64,000 nt of DNA, from assembly GCA_035561515.1 (NCBI GenBank), contig DATMXP010000024.1, forward strand, positions 226,458-290,457, written 5' to 3'. The position numbers were made by a program, and so were the translations under genes. Shown here in pieces: positions 26,618 through 36,385 of the stretch. Source of the stretch: Terriglobales bacterium. Its GTDB lineage: Bacteria; Acidobacteriota; Terriglobia; Terriglobales; Acidobacteriaceae. Each line of letters begins with the position of its first letter. The first letter of the stretch is position 1. The notes beneath the pieces are model-generated. The model saw only the letters and a program-made list of their open reading frames with translations. It was not told the DNA's origin and did not search any database.

Positions 26618-26954
26618 GCTGTGGCTATCAAGGCGGGCCATTTCCCCGGTCTGGTCCGCCTTCCTTCTTCCCCCGCTTCCACCCGATTCGGCCTTCCGTA
26701 AATGCCTGATTTCGCAGCCAGATAACTGGCGTTTTGCCCACCGAAACGGAACCCAGTTTTCCCTCCGAGGGAAAACTACTTCCACTTTCCTCTTTCGGGA
26801 ATTATTCCACCGAGCGACATGTCCGTAAGTTGTTCAAAACAGGCCACAGTCATAGTTACCACCGTGTCAAAAAGTAACCACCCGTTTGGCATCCGCTGTG
26901 CATTAGGTACGTGCAGTTCAGTTTGTGCCGCTACATGCGGGGAGGATGAACTCA
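26618..26954. other. 337-bp gap with an 11-bp perfect inverted repeat
   Basis: No gene is seen. At 26755-26777 the sequence AGTTTTCCCTC-C-GAGGGAAAACT is a perfect inverted repeat with a single central base. No T-run follows, so an operator or RNA hairpin fits better than a terminator. The stretch CCGTAAGTT followed by GTTCAAA near 26826 recurs upstream of the second PEP-CTERM gene, suggesting a shared promoter module. Confidence 0.5.
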
Positions 26955-27635
26955 ATGACCAAGGGCCTGAAATTACTGCTCGTATGTGCGGCTCTCATGC
27001 TGTGCACGACTTTTGCATCGGCCGATATCTTTACCGCGGGCAGTGGACCCTATACGGTGAACTTCATTGCGTGTTCGCCATGCGATCCGCTGACCGTGAT
27101 CCCTGGCGTATCTGCCCAGATCACTTTCACCAACTTCCAATTCAGCTACGACAACGTCAATAACAAGACCAATTTGACGTTCGACATGAGCATCTTCAAC
27201 AGCTCCACGTACGATTCCCGCATCTCGACGATCGGGTTCAACACGAACCCGAACATCCTGGCCACGGGAAACACCGTTTCCGGCGTCTTCGACACCGTTG
27301 ACGTGAGCGGAAACTTCCCGTACGGGATCGGAGGCGTTGAATTTTGCTTTAGCGACCAGAACTGCGCGGGTGGTGCCGGCGGTGGCGTAACCAAGGGCAA
27401 TGTCGGCCTTGCCAGCGCTTCGCTCTTCTTCGCAGGGAACGTCAATACTGTGGCATTCGACAACATCTATCTCAAGTACCAGGCCGTCACCATCCCTGGT
27501 GTCTTGAACGGTGCCTCGATCGGTGGCGTCCCCGGAGAGAATCCGCCTCCACCGCGTCTACCCGAACCAGCCAGCCTCCTGCTGCTGGGTGCGGGCATGA
27601 CCGGTATGGCATGGCGCCTCCGTCGGAACCTCTAA
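26955..27635 (+). CDS. PEP-CTERM sorted secreted protein, first of a tandem pair
   Basis: The protein has 226 residues. Start ATG 26955 lies nine bases after GGAGG; ATG 26946 is too close. The signal peptide (KLLLVCAALMLCTTFASA) is followed by an all-beta, N/T/S/G-rich domain with a CSPC motif and a second cysteine pair (EFCFSDQNC). The C-terminal sorting tail LPEPASLLLLGAGMTGMAWR plus LRRNL is a PEP-CTERM motif, which directs export and cleavage by an exosortase/archaeosortase-type system in exopolysaccharide-producing bacteria. The next gene is a close paralogue (about two thirds identical by eye). No exosortase gene is in the window. Confidence 0.9.
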   Translation: MTKGLKLLLVCAALMLCTTFASADIFTAGSGPYTVNFIACSPCDPLTVIPGVSAQITFTNFQFSYDNVNNKTNLTFDMSIFNSSTYDSRISTIGFNTNPNILATGNTVSGVFDTVDVSGNFPYGIGGVEFCFSDQNCAGGAGGGVTKGNVGLASASLFFAGNVNTVAFDNIYLKYQAVTIPGVLNGASIGGVPGENPPPPRLPEPASLLLLGAGMTGMAWRLRRNL

Positions 27636-27659
27636 TTAGTTCGTAACTGGCCGAAAGCT

Positions 27660-27690
27660 GGGCCACCCCTCGCGGGTGGCCCTTGTTATT
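27660..27690 (+). terminator. Rho-independent terminator of first PEP-CTERM gene
   Basis: The 9-bp stem GGGCCACCC / GGGTGGCCC is followed by TTGTTATT. Nearly the same stem follows the paralogue at 28635. Confidence 0.85.
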
Positions 27691-27930
27691 CCTCTAGTCA
27701 TCCCTGCCTCGTAATGCTATTTACTCCGCCGCCATCATGCGGTGGAACATCCTCGTCCTCCAAACTGCAAATTTCTGCACCTTCCCTCAAGTCCACGAAG
27801 AGACCCTAATCCGTTCCAGTGCCGTAAGTTACTGAAGTTCAAACTGTTGTAGGTTACTGCTCGCCTAGTGGGTGATGGTACGGAACCTGCGGCTATCGTT
27901 CCGAACCAGGTTTTTGAGGGGGGAGCTCCT

Positions 27931-28611
27931 ATGAATAAGGTCCTGAAGATGGTTCTGGTCTGCATGGCACTGATGCTGTGCACCACCTTCGCATCTGCTG
28001 ATGTATTCACCGCTGGCAGTGGACCCTATACAGTCAACTTCATCGCGTGCTCACCATGCGACCCGCTGACCGTAGTCAATGGCATCACTGCCCAGGTTAC
28101 GTTCTCCAACTTCGTCTTCACATACGACGGCGTCAATGACAAAACGAATTTGACGTTCAGTATGAGCATCTACAACAACTCCACGTTCGATTCCCGTGTA
28201 GCAACGGTTGGGTTCAACACGACTCCTACCATAATGAGCACGGGCAATACGGTTACTGGAGTTTATGACACTGTGGACGTGAGTGGAAACTTCCCGTACG
28301 GAATCGGCACAGTGGAATTCTGCTTCAGCGACGTGAACTGCGCTGGCGGCGCGAGTGGTGGTGTAACCAAGGGCAATACCGGAACCGCTGCCGCTTCTCT
28401 CTTCTTTGCCGGAGACATCAGTTCCGTTGCGTTCGACAACATTTATCTGAAATATCAGAGTGTCAACATCCCGGGCGTAATGACCGACGGCTCGCTTGGT
28501 GGCGTCCCTGGAGATGGCCCGCCTCCGCCACGTCTACCCGAACCTGCTGGCCTCGCGCTGCTGGGCGCTGGCATGACTGGATTGGCTTGGCGCCTTCGCC
28601 ACAAAAACTAA
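27931..28611 (+). CDS. PEP-CTERM sorted secreted protein, second of a tandem pair
   Basis: The protein has 226 residues from ATG 27931 with a GAGGGGGGAG site. The signal peptide is KMVLVCMALMLCTTFASA. The mature chain follows the first paralogue almost block by block (FTAGSGPYTVNFIACSPCDP, DTVDVSGNFPYGIG, EFCFSDVNCAGGASGGVTKG). It ends with the PEP-CTERM tail LPEPAGLALLGAGMTGLAWR. The pair arose by duplication together with the terminator. The likely role is as a surface or matrix-associated structural protein. Confidence 0.9.
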   Translation: MNKVLKMVLVCMALMLCTTFASADVFTAGSGPYTVNFIACSPCDPLTVVNGITAQVTFSNFVFTYDGVNDKTNLTFSMSIYNNSTFDSRVATVGFNTTPTIMSTGNTVTGVYDTVDVSGNFPYGIGTVEFCFSDVNCAGGASGGVTKGNTGTAAASLFFAGDISSVAFDNIYLKYQSVNIPGVMTDGSLGGVPGDGPPPPRLPEPAGLALLGAGMTGLAWRLRHKN

Positions 28612-28634
28612 CATCCTAGCCTGAATCTCTCCTG

Positions 28635-28662
28635 GGGCCACCCCTTCGGGTGGCCCTTAATT
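28635..28662 (+). terminator. Rho-independent terminator of second PEP-CTERM gene
   Basis: The 9-bp stem GGGCCACCC / GGGTGGCCC with a CTTC-type loop is followed by TTAATTCT. It is the duplicated counterpart of the hairpin at 27660. Confidence 0.85.
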
Positions 28663-28713
28663 CTGCCTCGCACATGCCCCCTTCTAGATCCATCTTCATT
28701 CGAAAACTGGCGA

Positions 28714-28744
28714 CTGGGTAACTGCCCTGACAAACGGCTATAAT
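28714..28744 (+). promoter_or_regulatory. Candidate fumC promoter with consensus -10
   Basis: A perfect TATAAT at 28739-28744 lies 42 bases before the fumC start. The region 17 bases upstream (CTGGGTAA) is a poor -35. This is a motif call only. Confidence 0.4.
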
Positions 28745-28786
28745 TTTGGGTTTCATACTCACCCCAGTCCTTTGTCAGGAGTCATT

Positions 28787-30193
28787 ATGGCCACCACCGC
28801 CGAACAAGTCCGCACTCGTACCGAATCTGACAGCATGGGCACCATTGAGGTCCCCACCAATGTGTATTGGGGCGCCCAGACCCAGCGTTCGCTGCACCAC
28901 TTCAACATCGGCCGCGACACCATGCCGCCCGAACTCATCCGCGCATTCGCGATTCTGAAAAAAGCCGCCGCGCTCGTAAACCAGGACCTCGGCAAGCTTC
29001 CGGCAGACAAAGCCAAACTCGTCGTCCAGGCCGCCGACGAAGTCATCTCCGGCAAGCTCAACGATCAGTTCCCTCTTCGCATCTGGCAAACCGGCAGCGG
29101 CACGCAGACCAACATGAACGTGAACGAAGTCATTTCCAACCGCGCCATCGAAATCTCCGGCGGCCAAATGGGCTCGAAGAAACCGATTCATCCCAACGAC
29201 CACGTCAACATGTCGCAGTCTTCGAATGACACCTTCCCGACAGCCATGCACATCGCCGCCGCCGAACGTGTGAAGAACACACTCATTCCAGCCGTCAAAG
29301 TCGTTCGTGATGCTATCGCGGCGAAGGCAAAAGAGTTCGACGGGATCGTCAAAATTGGTCGTACCCACCTTCAGGACGCAGTGCCGCTCACCATCGGTCA
29401 GGAGTTCGGCGGATGGGCCGCCATGCTCGACCGTGATATCAAGCGACTGGAACAGGTTTTGGAAGGTCTCTATGACCTTGCGATCGGCGGAACCGCTGTC
29501 GGCACAGGCCTGAACACGCACCCTGAGTTCGCCGAGCGTGCCGCGAAAAAGATCTCTGAACTCACCGGACTTCCCTTCCGCTCGCACCCGAACAAGTTTG
29601 CCGCCCTCGCCGCCCACGACGAAATCATCTTCGCTCAAGGCGCACTGGAAACGCTCGCAGCCTCGCTGATGAAAATTTCCAACGATATCCGCTGGTTGGC
29701 TTCTGGCCCGCGTTGCGGATTGGGCGAACTCGTCATTCCAGAAAATGAACCCGGATCGTCGATCATGCCCGGCAAGGTCAATCCAACCCAGTGTGAAGCC
29801 ATGACGATGGTTGCCGTTCAGGTTCACGGCGCAACGGCCGCGGTCGGCTTCGCCGGTTCGCAAGGGAACTTCGAACTCAACGTCTTCAAGCCCGTCATGA
29901 TTTACAACTTCCTGCACTCCGTGACCCTCATCTCCGACGCCTGTCACGGCTTCGTCGAGTTCATGGTGCAAGGCATCGAAGTGGACCGGAAGAAGGTGGA
30001 CTACTACGTGAAGAACTCGCTGATGCTCGTCACCGCTTTAGCCCCAAAGGTCGGTTACGACAAGGCAGCCAAGATTGCTCATACCGCACACGTCGACCAC
30101 AGCAGCCTGCGTGAAGCCGCGCTGAAACTCGGCTATCTCACTGGCGAGGAGTTCGACGCCACCGTGAAACCGGAGACGATGACACATCCGTAA
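28787..30193 (+). CDS. fumC: Class II fumarate hydratase
   Basis: The protein has 468 residues from ATG 28787, with AGGAG five bases upstream. It belongs to the aspartase/fumarase superfamily. Marks are [75 protein letters not shown], and the signature [17 protein letters not shown] at about 323 whose first serine is catalytic. It interconverts fumarate and malate in the TCA cycle; the oxygen-stable class II type contains no iron-sulfur cluster. The TN--VNE and HPNDHVN blocks favour fumarase over aspartase. Confidence 0.96.
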   Translation: MATTAEQVRTRTESDSMGTIEVPTNVYWGAQTQRSLHHFNIGRDTMPPELIRAFAILKKAAALVNQDLGKLPADKAKLVVQAADEVISGKLNDQFPLRIWQTGSGTQTNMNVNEVISNRAIEISGGQMGSKKPIHPNDHVNMSQSSNDTFPTAMHIAAAERVKNTLIPAVKVVRDAIAAKAKEFDGIVKIGRTHLQDAVPLTIGQEFGGWAAMLDRDIKRLEQVLEGLYDLAIGGTAVGTGLNTHPEFAERAAKKISELTGLPFRSHPNKFAALAAHDEIIFAQGALETLAASLMKISNDIRWLASGPRCGLGELVIPENEPGSSIMPGKVNPTQCEAMTMVAVQVHGATAAVGFAGSQGNFELNVFKPVMIYNFLHSVTLISDACHGFVEFMVQGIEVDRKKVDYYVKNSLMLVTALAPKVGYDKAAKIAHTAHVDHSSLREAALKLGYLTGEEFDATVKPETMTHP

Positions 30194-30227
30194 TAGACAT
30201 GTTTTCAGACTAATGCTGTCTTGGAAC

Positions 30228-30255
30228 GGCCGCCAGAAACAGGCGGCCTTTTCTT
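30228..30255 (+). terminator. Rho-independent terminator of fumC
   Basis: The 7-bp stem GGCCGCC / GGCGGCC with a 7-base loop is followed by TTTTCTT. The T-run touches the stop of the convergent GAF gene. Confidence 0.85.
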
Positions 30256-30835
30256 ATGCGCTGGCTTTTCTCGGACCGTTGCTCCAGTTATTGCGAAAAT
30301 GAAGCATTGGATATTCAGCACTCTTTGCAGCATCGAGTTCTGGCTGTAGCGTGGCGATCAGACGCGACGCCTCGATGAGCCTCTGCAGATCGTTTTCAGT
30401 GAAATCCGGTCCCGCCATCGCCGGCGTCATGCCCTTCCGGCAAACCTGGATGACACCAAGTAGCACGCCGTCTGACGCAACGATTGGCACCGACATGATT
30501 TTCTGAATCGGGTCCGGCATCTCGGAAAGCGGCCGCGAGTTGTTCAACACGATCCGCTCAAACGAGGTGTGGTGAGGAACTTGCGGAAAGTTATTGAAGT
30601 ACAACGGTCGTCGCCCGCGTGCGCTTTGGGCAGCGATCGCCGAACTCGTGAGCGGTATCGATCCGGCACTCTGTAACTCTACCGGATACAGAAAAATCAA
30701 TTTGTCTTCTTCGACCCACAACAGGCCGACGTCAGTGCTTTGTACGCCGAACATTCTCGCGATTTCGACGCTGATTCTGCCTGGCACACACTTCTTCACG
30801 TCTGCCAGCTTCTCGAGTCCATTGAGCCCAAACAT
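30254..30835 (-). CDS. GAF-domain protein
   Basis: The protein has 193 residues. One GAF-type sensory domain spans about 10-165: RISVEIARMFGVQSTDVGLLW, IFLYPVELQSAGSIPLT, RRPLYFNNFPQVPH, IQKIMSVPIVASDGVLLGVI and QVCRKG. There is no output domain and no membrane segment, so it is a stand-alone cytoplasmic small-molecule or cyclic-nucleotide sensor. It is divergent from the SRAP gene. Confidence 0.8.
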   Translation of the reverse strand: MFGLNGLEKLADVKKCVPGRISVEIARMFGVQSTDVGLLWVEEDKLIFLYPVELQSAGSIPLTSSAIAAQSARGRRPLYFNNFPQVPHHTSFERIVLNNSRPLSEMPDPIQKIMSVPIVASDGVLLGVIQVCRKGMTPAMAGPDFTENDLQRLIEASRLIATLQPELDAAKSAEYPMLHFRNNWSNGPRKASA

Positions 30836-31005
30836 AAAAATACCTGCCTAATCTTGCGCCCGTTTAACCTACACGACAAGGCACTCAGGTCGATGTACTT
30901 CCAGCCAATCGCTCTCATATCCTTTGGGTTATTCGACCCGAAATCACTGATTCTAAAGCGGAATCCCACCACGTCTGCGACATTCCGGATACAATCATCC
31001 TCTAC

Positions 31006-31704
31006 ATGTGCGGAAGATATCGTCTTGGCCGTGGGCGCGAGGCCTTCAAGAAGTATTTCGGTGCGGACCGCGAGGGATACGACTGGTCTCCGCGATTCAA
31101 CATTGCACCCACGCAGCAGGTACCTGTGATCCGGCAGGATGCGAAAGAACCGCTTCGGCTTCTCTCCGATATGCGATGGGGGCTGATTCCCTTCTGGGCT
31201 AAGGATCCGTCCATCGGCGCGAAAATGATCAACGCTCGCTCAGAGGATGCTGCCGCGAAGCCGGCCTTCAAAGAATCATTGTCAGAACGCCGGTGCTTGA
31301 TTCCCGCCGATCGCTTCTATGAATGGCAGAAACAACCGAAAAGCAAACAGCCATACTGTTTCCAACTCGCGGACGAAGCGGTTTTCGCCTTAGCCGGCAT
31401 CTGGGATCATTGGAGGACTCCCCAAGGCTCGATGTTGGAGACATGTTCTATCCTGACAACTTCTCCAAACACGTTAACCCAAGACGTTCATGATCGAATG
31501 CCGGTGATTCTCCCGCCCGAGCACTACGATCTGTGGCTCGATCCCGGGTTCCACGACGTCGCTTCCATCACCGAATTGCTCAAGCCCTATGATCCCCAGC
31601 TCATGAAGAAGTTTCCGGTCAGCACGCGCGTAAATGCCGTCGCAAATGACGACCCGGAATGCTCTGCGCCGGCTCACTCTGCCCAGGCTGCGCTCGGATT
31701 CTAG
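31006..31704 (+). CDS. SOS-response-associated peptidase (SRAP/YedK/HMCES family)
   Basis: The protein has 232 residues. The SRAP signature is complete: catalytic Cys2 after the initiator Met (MCGRYRLG), Asn76 in MINARSE, Glu106 in DRFYEW and His162 in VHDRMP. Family proteins crosslink to abasic sites in single-stranded DNA through Cys2 and so protect replication. A TACAAT -10 only about 11 bases before the ATG suggests a very short leader. It is convergent, with zero spacing, to the MmcQ-like gene. Confidence 0.92.
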   Translation: MCGRYRLGRGREAFKKYFGADREGYDWSPRFNIAPTQQVPVIRQDAKEPLRLLSDMRWGLIPFWAKDPSIGAKMINARSEDAAAKPAFKESLSERRCLIPADRFYEWQKQPKSKQPYCFQLADEAVFALAGIWDHWRTPQGSMLETCSILTTSPNTLTQDVHDRMPVILPPEHYDLWLDPGFHDVASITELLKPYDPQLMKKFPVSTRVNAVANDDPECSAPAHSAQAALGF

Positions 31705-32061
31705 TCAGCGCTTACGTCGCGAAGAGGTTGTCTTTTTCGTCTTTGAGTTCTTGTCGACTCGGATTTTCCATGCCGTCTTGAGCGCACCAAGAACAACGTC
31801 TTCGCTGGCGCGCGCGAGCACCAGGTGCGTCGCACCCATTCTTCCCCAACCACCCGCGATCGGGATGAAGACCTCAGGGGCCTCAGCGACAAATTGGGCC
31901 TGCACTTCGGGCGTCAGCAACAGGTTGCCGTAGCCCTGCTTGACAGACGCGAGGGTGGCGAAGATGTGGCCACCAACCCGGAAGTCAACCGACCCCATAT
32001 GCGATCCTTCTTCCGCACCTTCAAGGCTCAACGCAAGTCGTCGAAAATCGTTTCCGTTCAT
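31705..32061 (-). CDS. MmcQ/YjbR-family protein
   Basis: The protein has 118 residues. The MmcQ/YjbR (CyaY-like fold) pattern is present: FRRLALSLEGAEEGSHMGSV, DFRVGGHIFATL, LLTPEVQAQFVAE and WGRMGATHLVL. Members are small proteins with a double-wing fold thought to bind DNA, often next to unrelated genes. The C-terminus is basic (TKKTTSSRRKR). Its start overlaps the stop of the upstream esterase gene by ATGA, so the two are translationally coupled. Confidence 0.85.
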   Translation of the reverse strand: MNGNDFRRLALSLEGAEEGSHMGSVDFRVGGHIFATLASVKQGYGNLLLTPEVQAQFVAEAPEVFIPIAGGWGRMGATHLVLARASEDVVLGALKTAWKIRVDKNSKTKKTTSSRRKR

Positions 32062-32963
32062 TTGTTCCCGTGGATGATTTTGAGGTCAGCCAGCCACTTC
32101 ATCAGCAGCTCCGGCCAGATTCCGGCTACAGCATTGTACTTTGCCCGCATGCCGTATCCGTGACCGCCGGTCGGGTAAAGATGCATCTCGGCCGGGACCT
32201 TGGCGGCCGCTAATGCGCCGTAATAAAGCAGGCTATTCTCAACGTGAACGGGATCATCTTCCGTCTGAAACAGAAATGTCGGAGGTGTGTTGGCATTCGG
32301 TTGTACTGCAACCGAAAGCCGCTGATCGTCCGCGCTGCGGCGAATCATTCCGGGATATAGCAGAACGGCAAAATTCGGGCGGCAATCCAGTTCGTCCGCG
32401 GAATCAACTTTCGCATAAGTTCGCTGAGGATGATTACTGAGAGCGGCCGAAAGGTGTGCTCCCGCCGAAAATCCCATCACACCAATCTTCGCCGGATCGA
32501 TCTTCCATTCCTTTGCATGCTGTCGCACGATCCCCATCGCGCGTTGCGCGTCTTCGAGTGGCTGTTTCCATGGCTCCGGTTTCTGGTCGAGGTAAACCCG
32601 ATACTTCACCAGCACGCAGTTCACGCCCTTGCTCACGAGCCACTCGCAAATTTCCGTACCCTCAATGTCGAACGCCAGCCAGCGGTACCCTCCTCCGGGA
32701 AAAACCAGCATGGCGGATCCTGTGTTGTTCTCGCCGGCTCGATAAATCGTCATCACCGGGTCGGTGACGTTCGTGATGCGAGTAACTTTCCCCTTGGCGC
32801 CATCGAGATCAGGTCGATTTACAACGCTCTCGGCTGATGCATTGGCGGTGACGCCAGGAGCGCCTTTGGGCCACAGCTTCAACGAGAGTGGCTCTTGTGC
32901 TTGTGCGATGGAGATGATGAGAGCAAAAAGCAGTATGAAACCGGAAACCCTGATCACGCGCAT
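32058..32963 (-). CDS. Secreted alpha/beta-hydrolase (acetyl-xylan esterase-like)
   Basis: The protein has 301 residues with a signal peptide (MRVIRVSGFILLFALIISIA). The alpha/beta-hydrolase fold has an oxyanion motif VFPGGGYRWLAF, nucleophile Ser166 in GFSAGAH, acid Asp236/237 in TEDDPVH and His268 in PTGGHGYG. This matches the BD-FAE/Axe-like carbohydrate esterase group, which removes acetyl groups from plant polysaccharides. It is the first gene of a two-gene unit with the MmcQ-like gene. Confidence 0.88.
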   Translation of the reverse strand: MRVIRVSGFILLFALIISIAQAQEPLSLKLWPKGAPGVTANASAESVVNRPDLDGAKGKVTRITNVTDPVMTIYRAGENNTGSAMLVFPGGGYRWLAFDIEGTEICEWLVSKGVNCVLVKYRVYLDQKPEPWKQPLEDAQRAMGIVRQHAKEWKIDPAKIGVMGFSAGAHLSAALSNHPQRTYAKVDSADELDCRPNFAVLLYPGMIRRSADDQRLSVAVQPNANTPPTFLFQTEDDPVHVENSLLYYGALAAAKVPAEMHLYPTGGHGYGMRAKYNAVAGIWPELLMKWLADLKIIHGNK

Positions 32964-33025
32964 TCCTCCGTCGCCGACATCTTACGACAGCGCCCGGGAA
33001 ATAGCGTCTACGAGCAAACTCGGAG

Positions 33026-33355
33026 TTATTCTGGCGCTACTTTCAGGATCTCAATGGCACTAGCCTGCCATTCGCCTTCTTTATCCTGATTTGCAGTCAG
33101 GCGCACCTCGGCCCCTTCGCGCACTCCGTCTTCGGGTTTAGCTTCACGTTTTGCTTTGGGAACAGCCGCGCTGTATGTGACCTTCGCAGTCGAGATCTCG
33201 ACCCGGCGCGTCGGACCTTTCGGACCCTGAACGAACACCCATTTCTTGCCGGACTCCAGATTCGGACCGTTCACCACCTGGCCGGTGAAGCTGCCGTCGG
33301 TGGCAAAAGCGACGCTGCAGCAGAAAAGAAGCGCAACGAGAACAGTTTTCCTCAC
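33026..33355 (-). CDS. Small secreted hypothetical protein
   Basis: The protein has 109 residues with a clear signal peptide (MRKTVLVALLFCCSVAFA). The mature chain is beta-rich and lysine-rich (DGSFTGQVVNGPNLESGKKW, REGAEVRLTANQDKEGEW, ASAIEILKV), resembling small OB-like exported domains in acidobacterial genomes. I recognise no named family. Confidence 0.65.
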   Translation of the reverse strand: MRKTVLVALLFCCSVAFATDGSFTGQVVNGPNLESGKKWVFVQGPKGPTRRVEISTAKVTYSAAVPKAKREAKPEDGVREGAEVRLTANQDKEGEWQASAIEILKVAPE

Positions 33356-33402
33356 GTCACATCAGATGCCAAATTCCACAATCAAGTAACGTGAGCCCTA
33401 AG

Positions 33403-33648
33403 TTAGCTCAGGCGAGCTATTTCGGAATCCAGGAACTCGATCTGCTTTTTCAGCATTTCGCGATGGCGCTCGTTCTGCGACTTACGCATCTGGTCCTCAG
33501 CATAGACTCTGGCCAGGCGCAATTCCTGCGCTCGCTGCGCCTTTGCAACTTGCTCCTTGGAGCGCTGTCCTTTTCCATCAGTGCTTGTGGGTTTCGAAAA
33601 CTGGCTCTGCTGCTCTTCAACCGACTTACTTTCCCAGCCCCTTGCCAT
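33403..33648 (-). CDS. Small helical hypothetical protein upstream of lysS
   Basis: The protein has 81 residues. It is highly charged and almost entirely helical (VAKAQRAQELRLARVYAEDQ, NERHREMLKKQIEFLDSEIA), so it is probably a coiled coil. The N-terminus reads MARGWESKSVEEQQSQF, a phrase that looks like a genuine conserved small protein. It is divergent from lysS. The function is unknown. Confidence 0.6.
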   Translation of the reverse strand: MARGWESKSVEEQQSQFSKPTSTDGKGQRSKEQVAKAQRAQELRLARVYAEDQMRKSQNERHREMLKKQIEFLDSEIARLS

Positions 33649-33731
33649 GCTTCCATTCTATGTCCAGAAGCGTTCACCCGCTATAATCGCTAATTCGCAC
33701 TCATCTTTTTGTTTGTGCTGTAAGGAATCCG

Positions 33732-35303
33732 ATGTCTCTTGAACTGAAAATCCACGAACTCCGCCGTCAGAAGCTTCAGCAGATTGAAGCTCTGGGTCAG
33801 CAGTCTTATCCCTACAAATACGAATTCAGCCATCTCGTCCCGCAGGTCCTGGCCGAGTACGGTGAAAAGCAGGGTCCGGAACTCGAAGCCAACCGCGCCG
33901 AAGTGCGCGTTGCTGGCCGCATTATGGCCGTCCGCCTGATGGGGAAAGCCGGATTCATGCACCTTCAGCAGGCGGGGCAACGGCTCCAGGTGTACGTCAA
34001 GAAAGATGACGTCGGGGAAAAGCAGTTCGAGTTGTTCAAGTTGCTCGACATCGGCGATCACATCGGCGTGAAGGGATACCTTTTCCGCACGCGCACCAAC
34101 GAGCTTACGGTTCACGTGCAGGAGATCACATTCCTTTCAAAAGACCTGCTTCCCTTGCCGGAAAAATGGCACGGCCTCACCGACGTCGAACTTCGGTACC
34201 GGCAGCGCTACGTCGATCTCTTCATGAATCCGGAAGTCCGAGAGGTGTTCGTCAAGCGTGCGCAAATTGTGCGGTCCATTCGTCGCTGGTTCGACGAGCG
34301 CAACTACGTGGAAGTCGAAACTCCCATGATGCAGCCGCTCTACGGTGGAGCCGCCGCACGTCCGTTCGTCACCCACCACAACACGCTGGATATCGACCTG
34401 TATCTCCGCATCGCGCCTGAACTCTATCTGAAGCGCCTGACCGTCGGCGGACTCGATCGCGTGTACGAGATCAACCGTAACTTCCGCAACGAAGGCATCT
34501 CGACGTCCCACAACCCTGAATTCACGATGTTGGAGTTCTACCAGGCCTACGCCGACATGTACGACATGATGCAGATCACCGAGGATCTGCTCTCGTCCGT
34601 CGCGCGCGAAACTACCGGAAGCCCGAAGGTAAAGTTTGGTGATCATGAAATCGACTGGTCGAATTGGCAGCGACTCACCATGCGCGAAGCCATCATCAAG
34701 TACTGGCCCGACGAAGCCGGAAACAAGCCCGAGATCAGCGATTTCGATACCGTCGAGTCGGTCGGCCAGCTTGTGGCACGCCTGAACGCTTCGCGGACGC
34801 CCCACATGGTATTCGATCCCAAAGCCCCGGCTGGCAGGACAATCGCTGACCTCTTCGAGGCCGTGGCCGAAGAGCATCTCATCCAGCCGACAATCATCTA
34901 CGAGTTCCCGATGGCCATCTCGCCGCTCGCGAAGAACAGCCGCAAGCCGGAAGACCGCGAAAACTGGGTCGAGCGCTTTGAAGTCTTTGTCGGCGGAATG
35001 GAGATCGGCAACGCCTTCAGCGAACTCAACGATCCCGAGGAGCAGCGCCGCCGTTTTGAACAGCAACTCGCCGAAAAGGCGCGGGGTGACGAAGAAGCTC
35101 ACCAGATGGACGAAGACTACGTTCGTGCCCTCTCCTACGGCATGCCGCCTACTGGTGGCGAAGGCATCGGCGTCGACCGCCTCGCCATGTTACTGACCGA
35201 CTCCCACTCCATCCGCGACGTCATTCTCTTCCCCCTGATGCGCCCGGCGCAGCCGCAAGAATTGGTGACGGAAGAAGAGACTGCCGAATCGGAGAAGAAA
35301 TAA
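33732..35303 (+). CDS. lysS: Lysyl-tRNA synthetase, class II
   Basis: The protein has 523 residues. The N-terminal OB-fold anticodon-binding domain ([20 protein letters not shown]) is followed by the class II catalytic core. It shows motif 1 ([14 protein letters not shown]), motif 2 ([20 protein letters not shown]) and motif 3 ([20 protein letters not shown]), with [20 protein letters not shown] typical of LysS. It charges tRNA-Lys. It has a short glutamate-rich C-terminal tail and lies two bases before the dehydrogenase gene, so the pair is cotranscribed. Confidence 0.97.
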   Translation: MSLELKIHELRRQKLQQIEALGQQSYPYKYEFSHLVPQVLAEYGEKQGPELEANRAEVRVAGRIMAVRLMGKAGFMHLQQAGQRLQVYVKKDDVGEKQFELFKLLDIGDHIGVKGYLFRTRTNELTVHVQEITFLSKDLLPLPEKWHGLTDVELRYRQRYVDLFMNPEVREVFVKRAQIVRSIRRWFDERNYVEVETPMMQPLYGGAAARPFVTHHNTLDIDLYLRIAPELYLKRLTVGGLDRVYEINRNFRNEGISTSHNPEFTMLEFYQAYADMYDMMQITEDLLSSVARETTGSPKVKFGDHEIDWSNWQRLTMREAIIKYWPDEAGNKPEISDFDTVESVGQLVARLNASRTPHMVFDPKAPAGRTIADLFEAVAEEHLIQPTIIYEFPMAISPLAKNSRKPEDRENWVERFEVFVGGMEIGNAFSELNDPEEQRRRFEQQLAEKARGDEEAHQMDEDYVRALSYGMPPTGGEGIGVDRLAMLLTDSHSIRDVILFPLMRPAQPQELVTEEETAESEKK

Positions 35304-35305
35304 TC

Positions 35306-36301
35306 ATGGTCAGATTCGGAATTATCGGCTTTGGACTTCATGCAGTGAAGCGTTTGATGCCCGGCTTTGCGCGGACCAGCAACTGCAAAGTCACCGCGCT
35401 TTCGCGGCGCGACCGTCAACGCGCAGACGAATGCTCCAAACAGTTCCAAATCCCTCACGCCTTCACATCCGTGGAGGAACTTTGTGCGTCGCCGGAAGTC
35501 GACGCCGTTCTGGTCACCAGCCCGAACGCCTGCCACTTGAGCGAAGTTCTCACTGCGGCGAAGCATGGCAAGCACATCCTTTGCGAGAAGCCGATGGGCA
35601 TGAATGCCGCCGAATGCCGCGAGATGGTGGAGGCAGCCAATAAGGCTGGCGTTCTTCTCGGAATCGCACACGTATTCCGGTTCACCGAAACAGTTCCCTA
35701 TTTCCGGCAACTACTCGCGACCGGACAGATCGGCCGGCCTACCTTCGCCCACAGCGACTTCTCCTTCTTTGCTCCATCGGATCACCCGCGCAAGTGGCTG
35801 CACGACCGATCCATCGCTGGCGGAGGCCCCATCGCCGACATCGGTGTGCATTGCGTCGATACGCTCCGTTACATCCTCAACGACGAAGTCACTGAAGTGA
35901 CCGCCGTCGGAACCACCGATGAATATTCCCGTGACGTGGAATCAGCCGCCGTCATGACGCTACGCTTCAGCAAAGGGACGCTTGCAACATCGTCCGTTTC
36001 CTTCCGCGCTGAATATCATTCCCCGCTCTCCATTCATGGCGAAACGGGCGTAATCTCAGCCAATGACGGTCTCGCCGTTGACTTCCCGGTTACGGTGAAC
36101 CTGGAACAGAATCGAAAGATCGTCAGCCAACAGACCTTCTCCAACGAACTGGCGTACGCAAAACAAGCCGACGAGTTTGCCAACGCAGTCCAGGGAAAGG
36201 CAACCTATCGTTGTCTCGGAGAAGAAGGCTGGCAGAACCAGCGCATACTCGACGCCGCCTTCCGCAGTATGCAGAGCGGCCACCCTGAAAGGGTCAACTA
36301 A
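35306..36301 (+). CDS. Gfo/Idh/MocA-family oxidoreductase
   Basis: The protein has 331 residues. An N-terminal Rossmann fold has a GxGxxA-like start (VRFGIIGFGLHAVKRLMPGF), then VLVTSPNACHLSEVL and the conserved EKP in HILCEKPMGMN. The C-terminal alpha/beta domain carries GGGPIADIGVHCVDTLRYIL, with the catalytic-region D-G-H. Members use NAD(P) to oxidise or reduce sugars, inositols or related compounds. The substrate cannot be told from sequence. It follows lysS by two bases. Confidence 0.9.
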   Translation: MVRFGIIGFGLHAVKRLMPGFARTSNCKVTALSRRDRQRADECSKQFQIPHAFTSVEELCASPEVDAVLVTSPNACHLSEVLTAAKHGKHILCEKPMGMNAAECREMVEAANKAGVLLGIAHVFRFTETVPYFRQLLATGQIGRPTFAHSDFSFFAPSDHPRKWLHDRSIAGGGPIADIGVHCVDTLRYILNDEVTEVTAVGTTDEYSRDVESAAVMTLRFSKGTLATSSVSFRAEYHSPLSIHGETGVISANDGLAVDFPVTVNLEQNRKIVSQQTFSNELAYAKQADEFANAVQGKATYRCLGEEGWQNQRILDAAFRSMQSGHPERVN

Positions 36302-36385
36302 GCACTCATTCACCACGAAAACACTGCCGAAACCCGGCTCATAGCTTTGTTCATATGTGCTAGGGCTCAGGCACACAACCATAAA

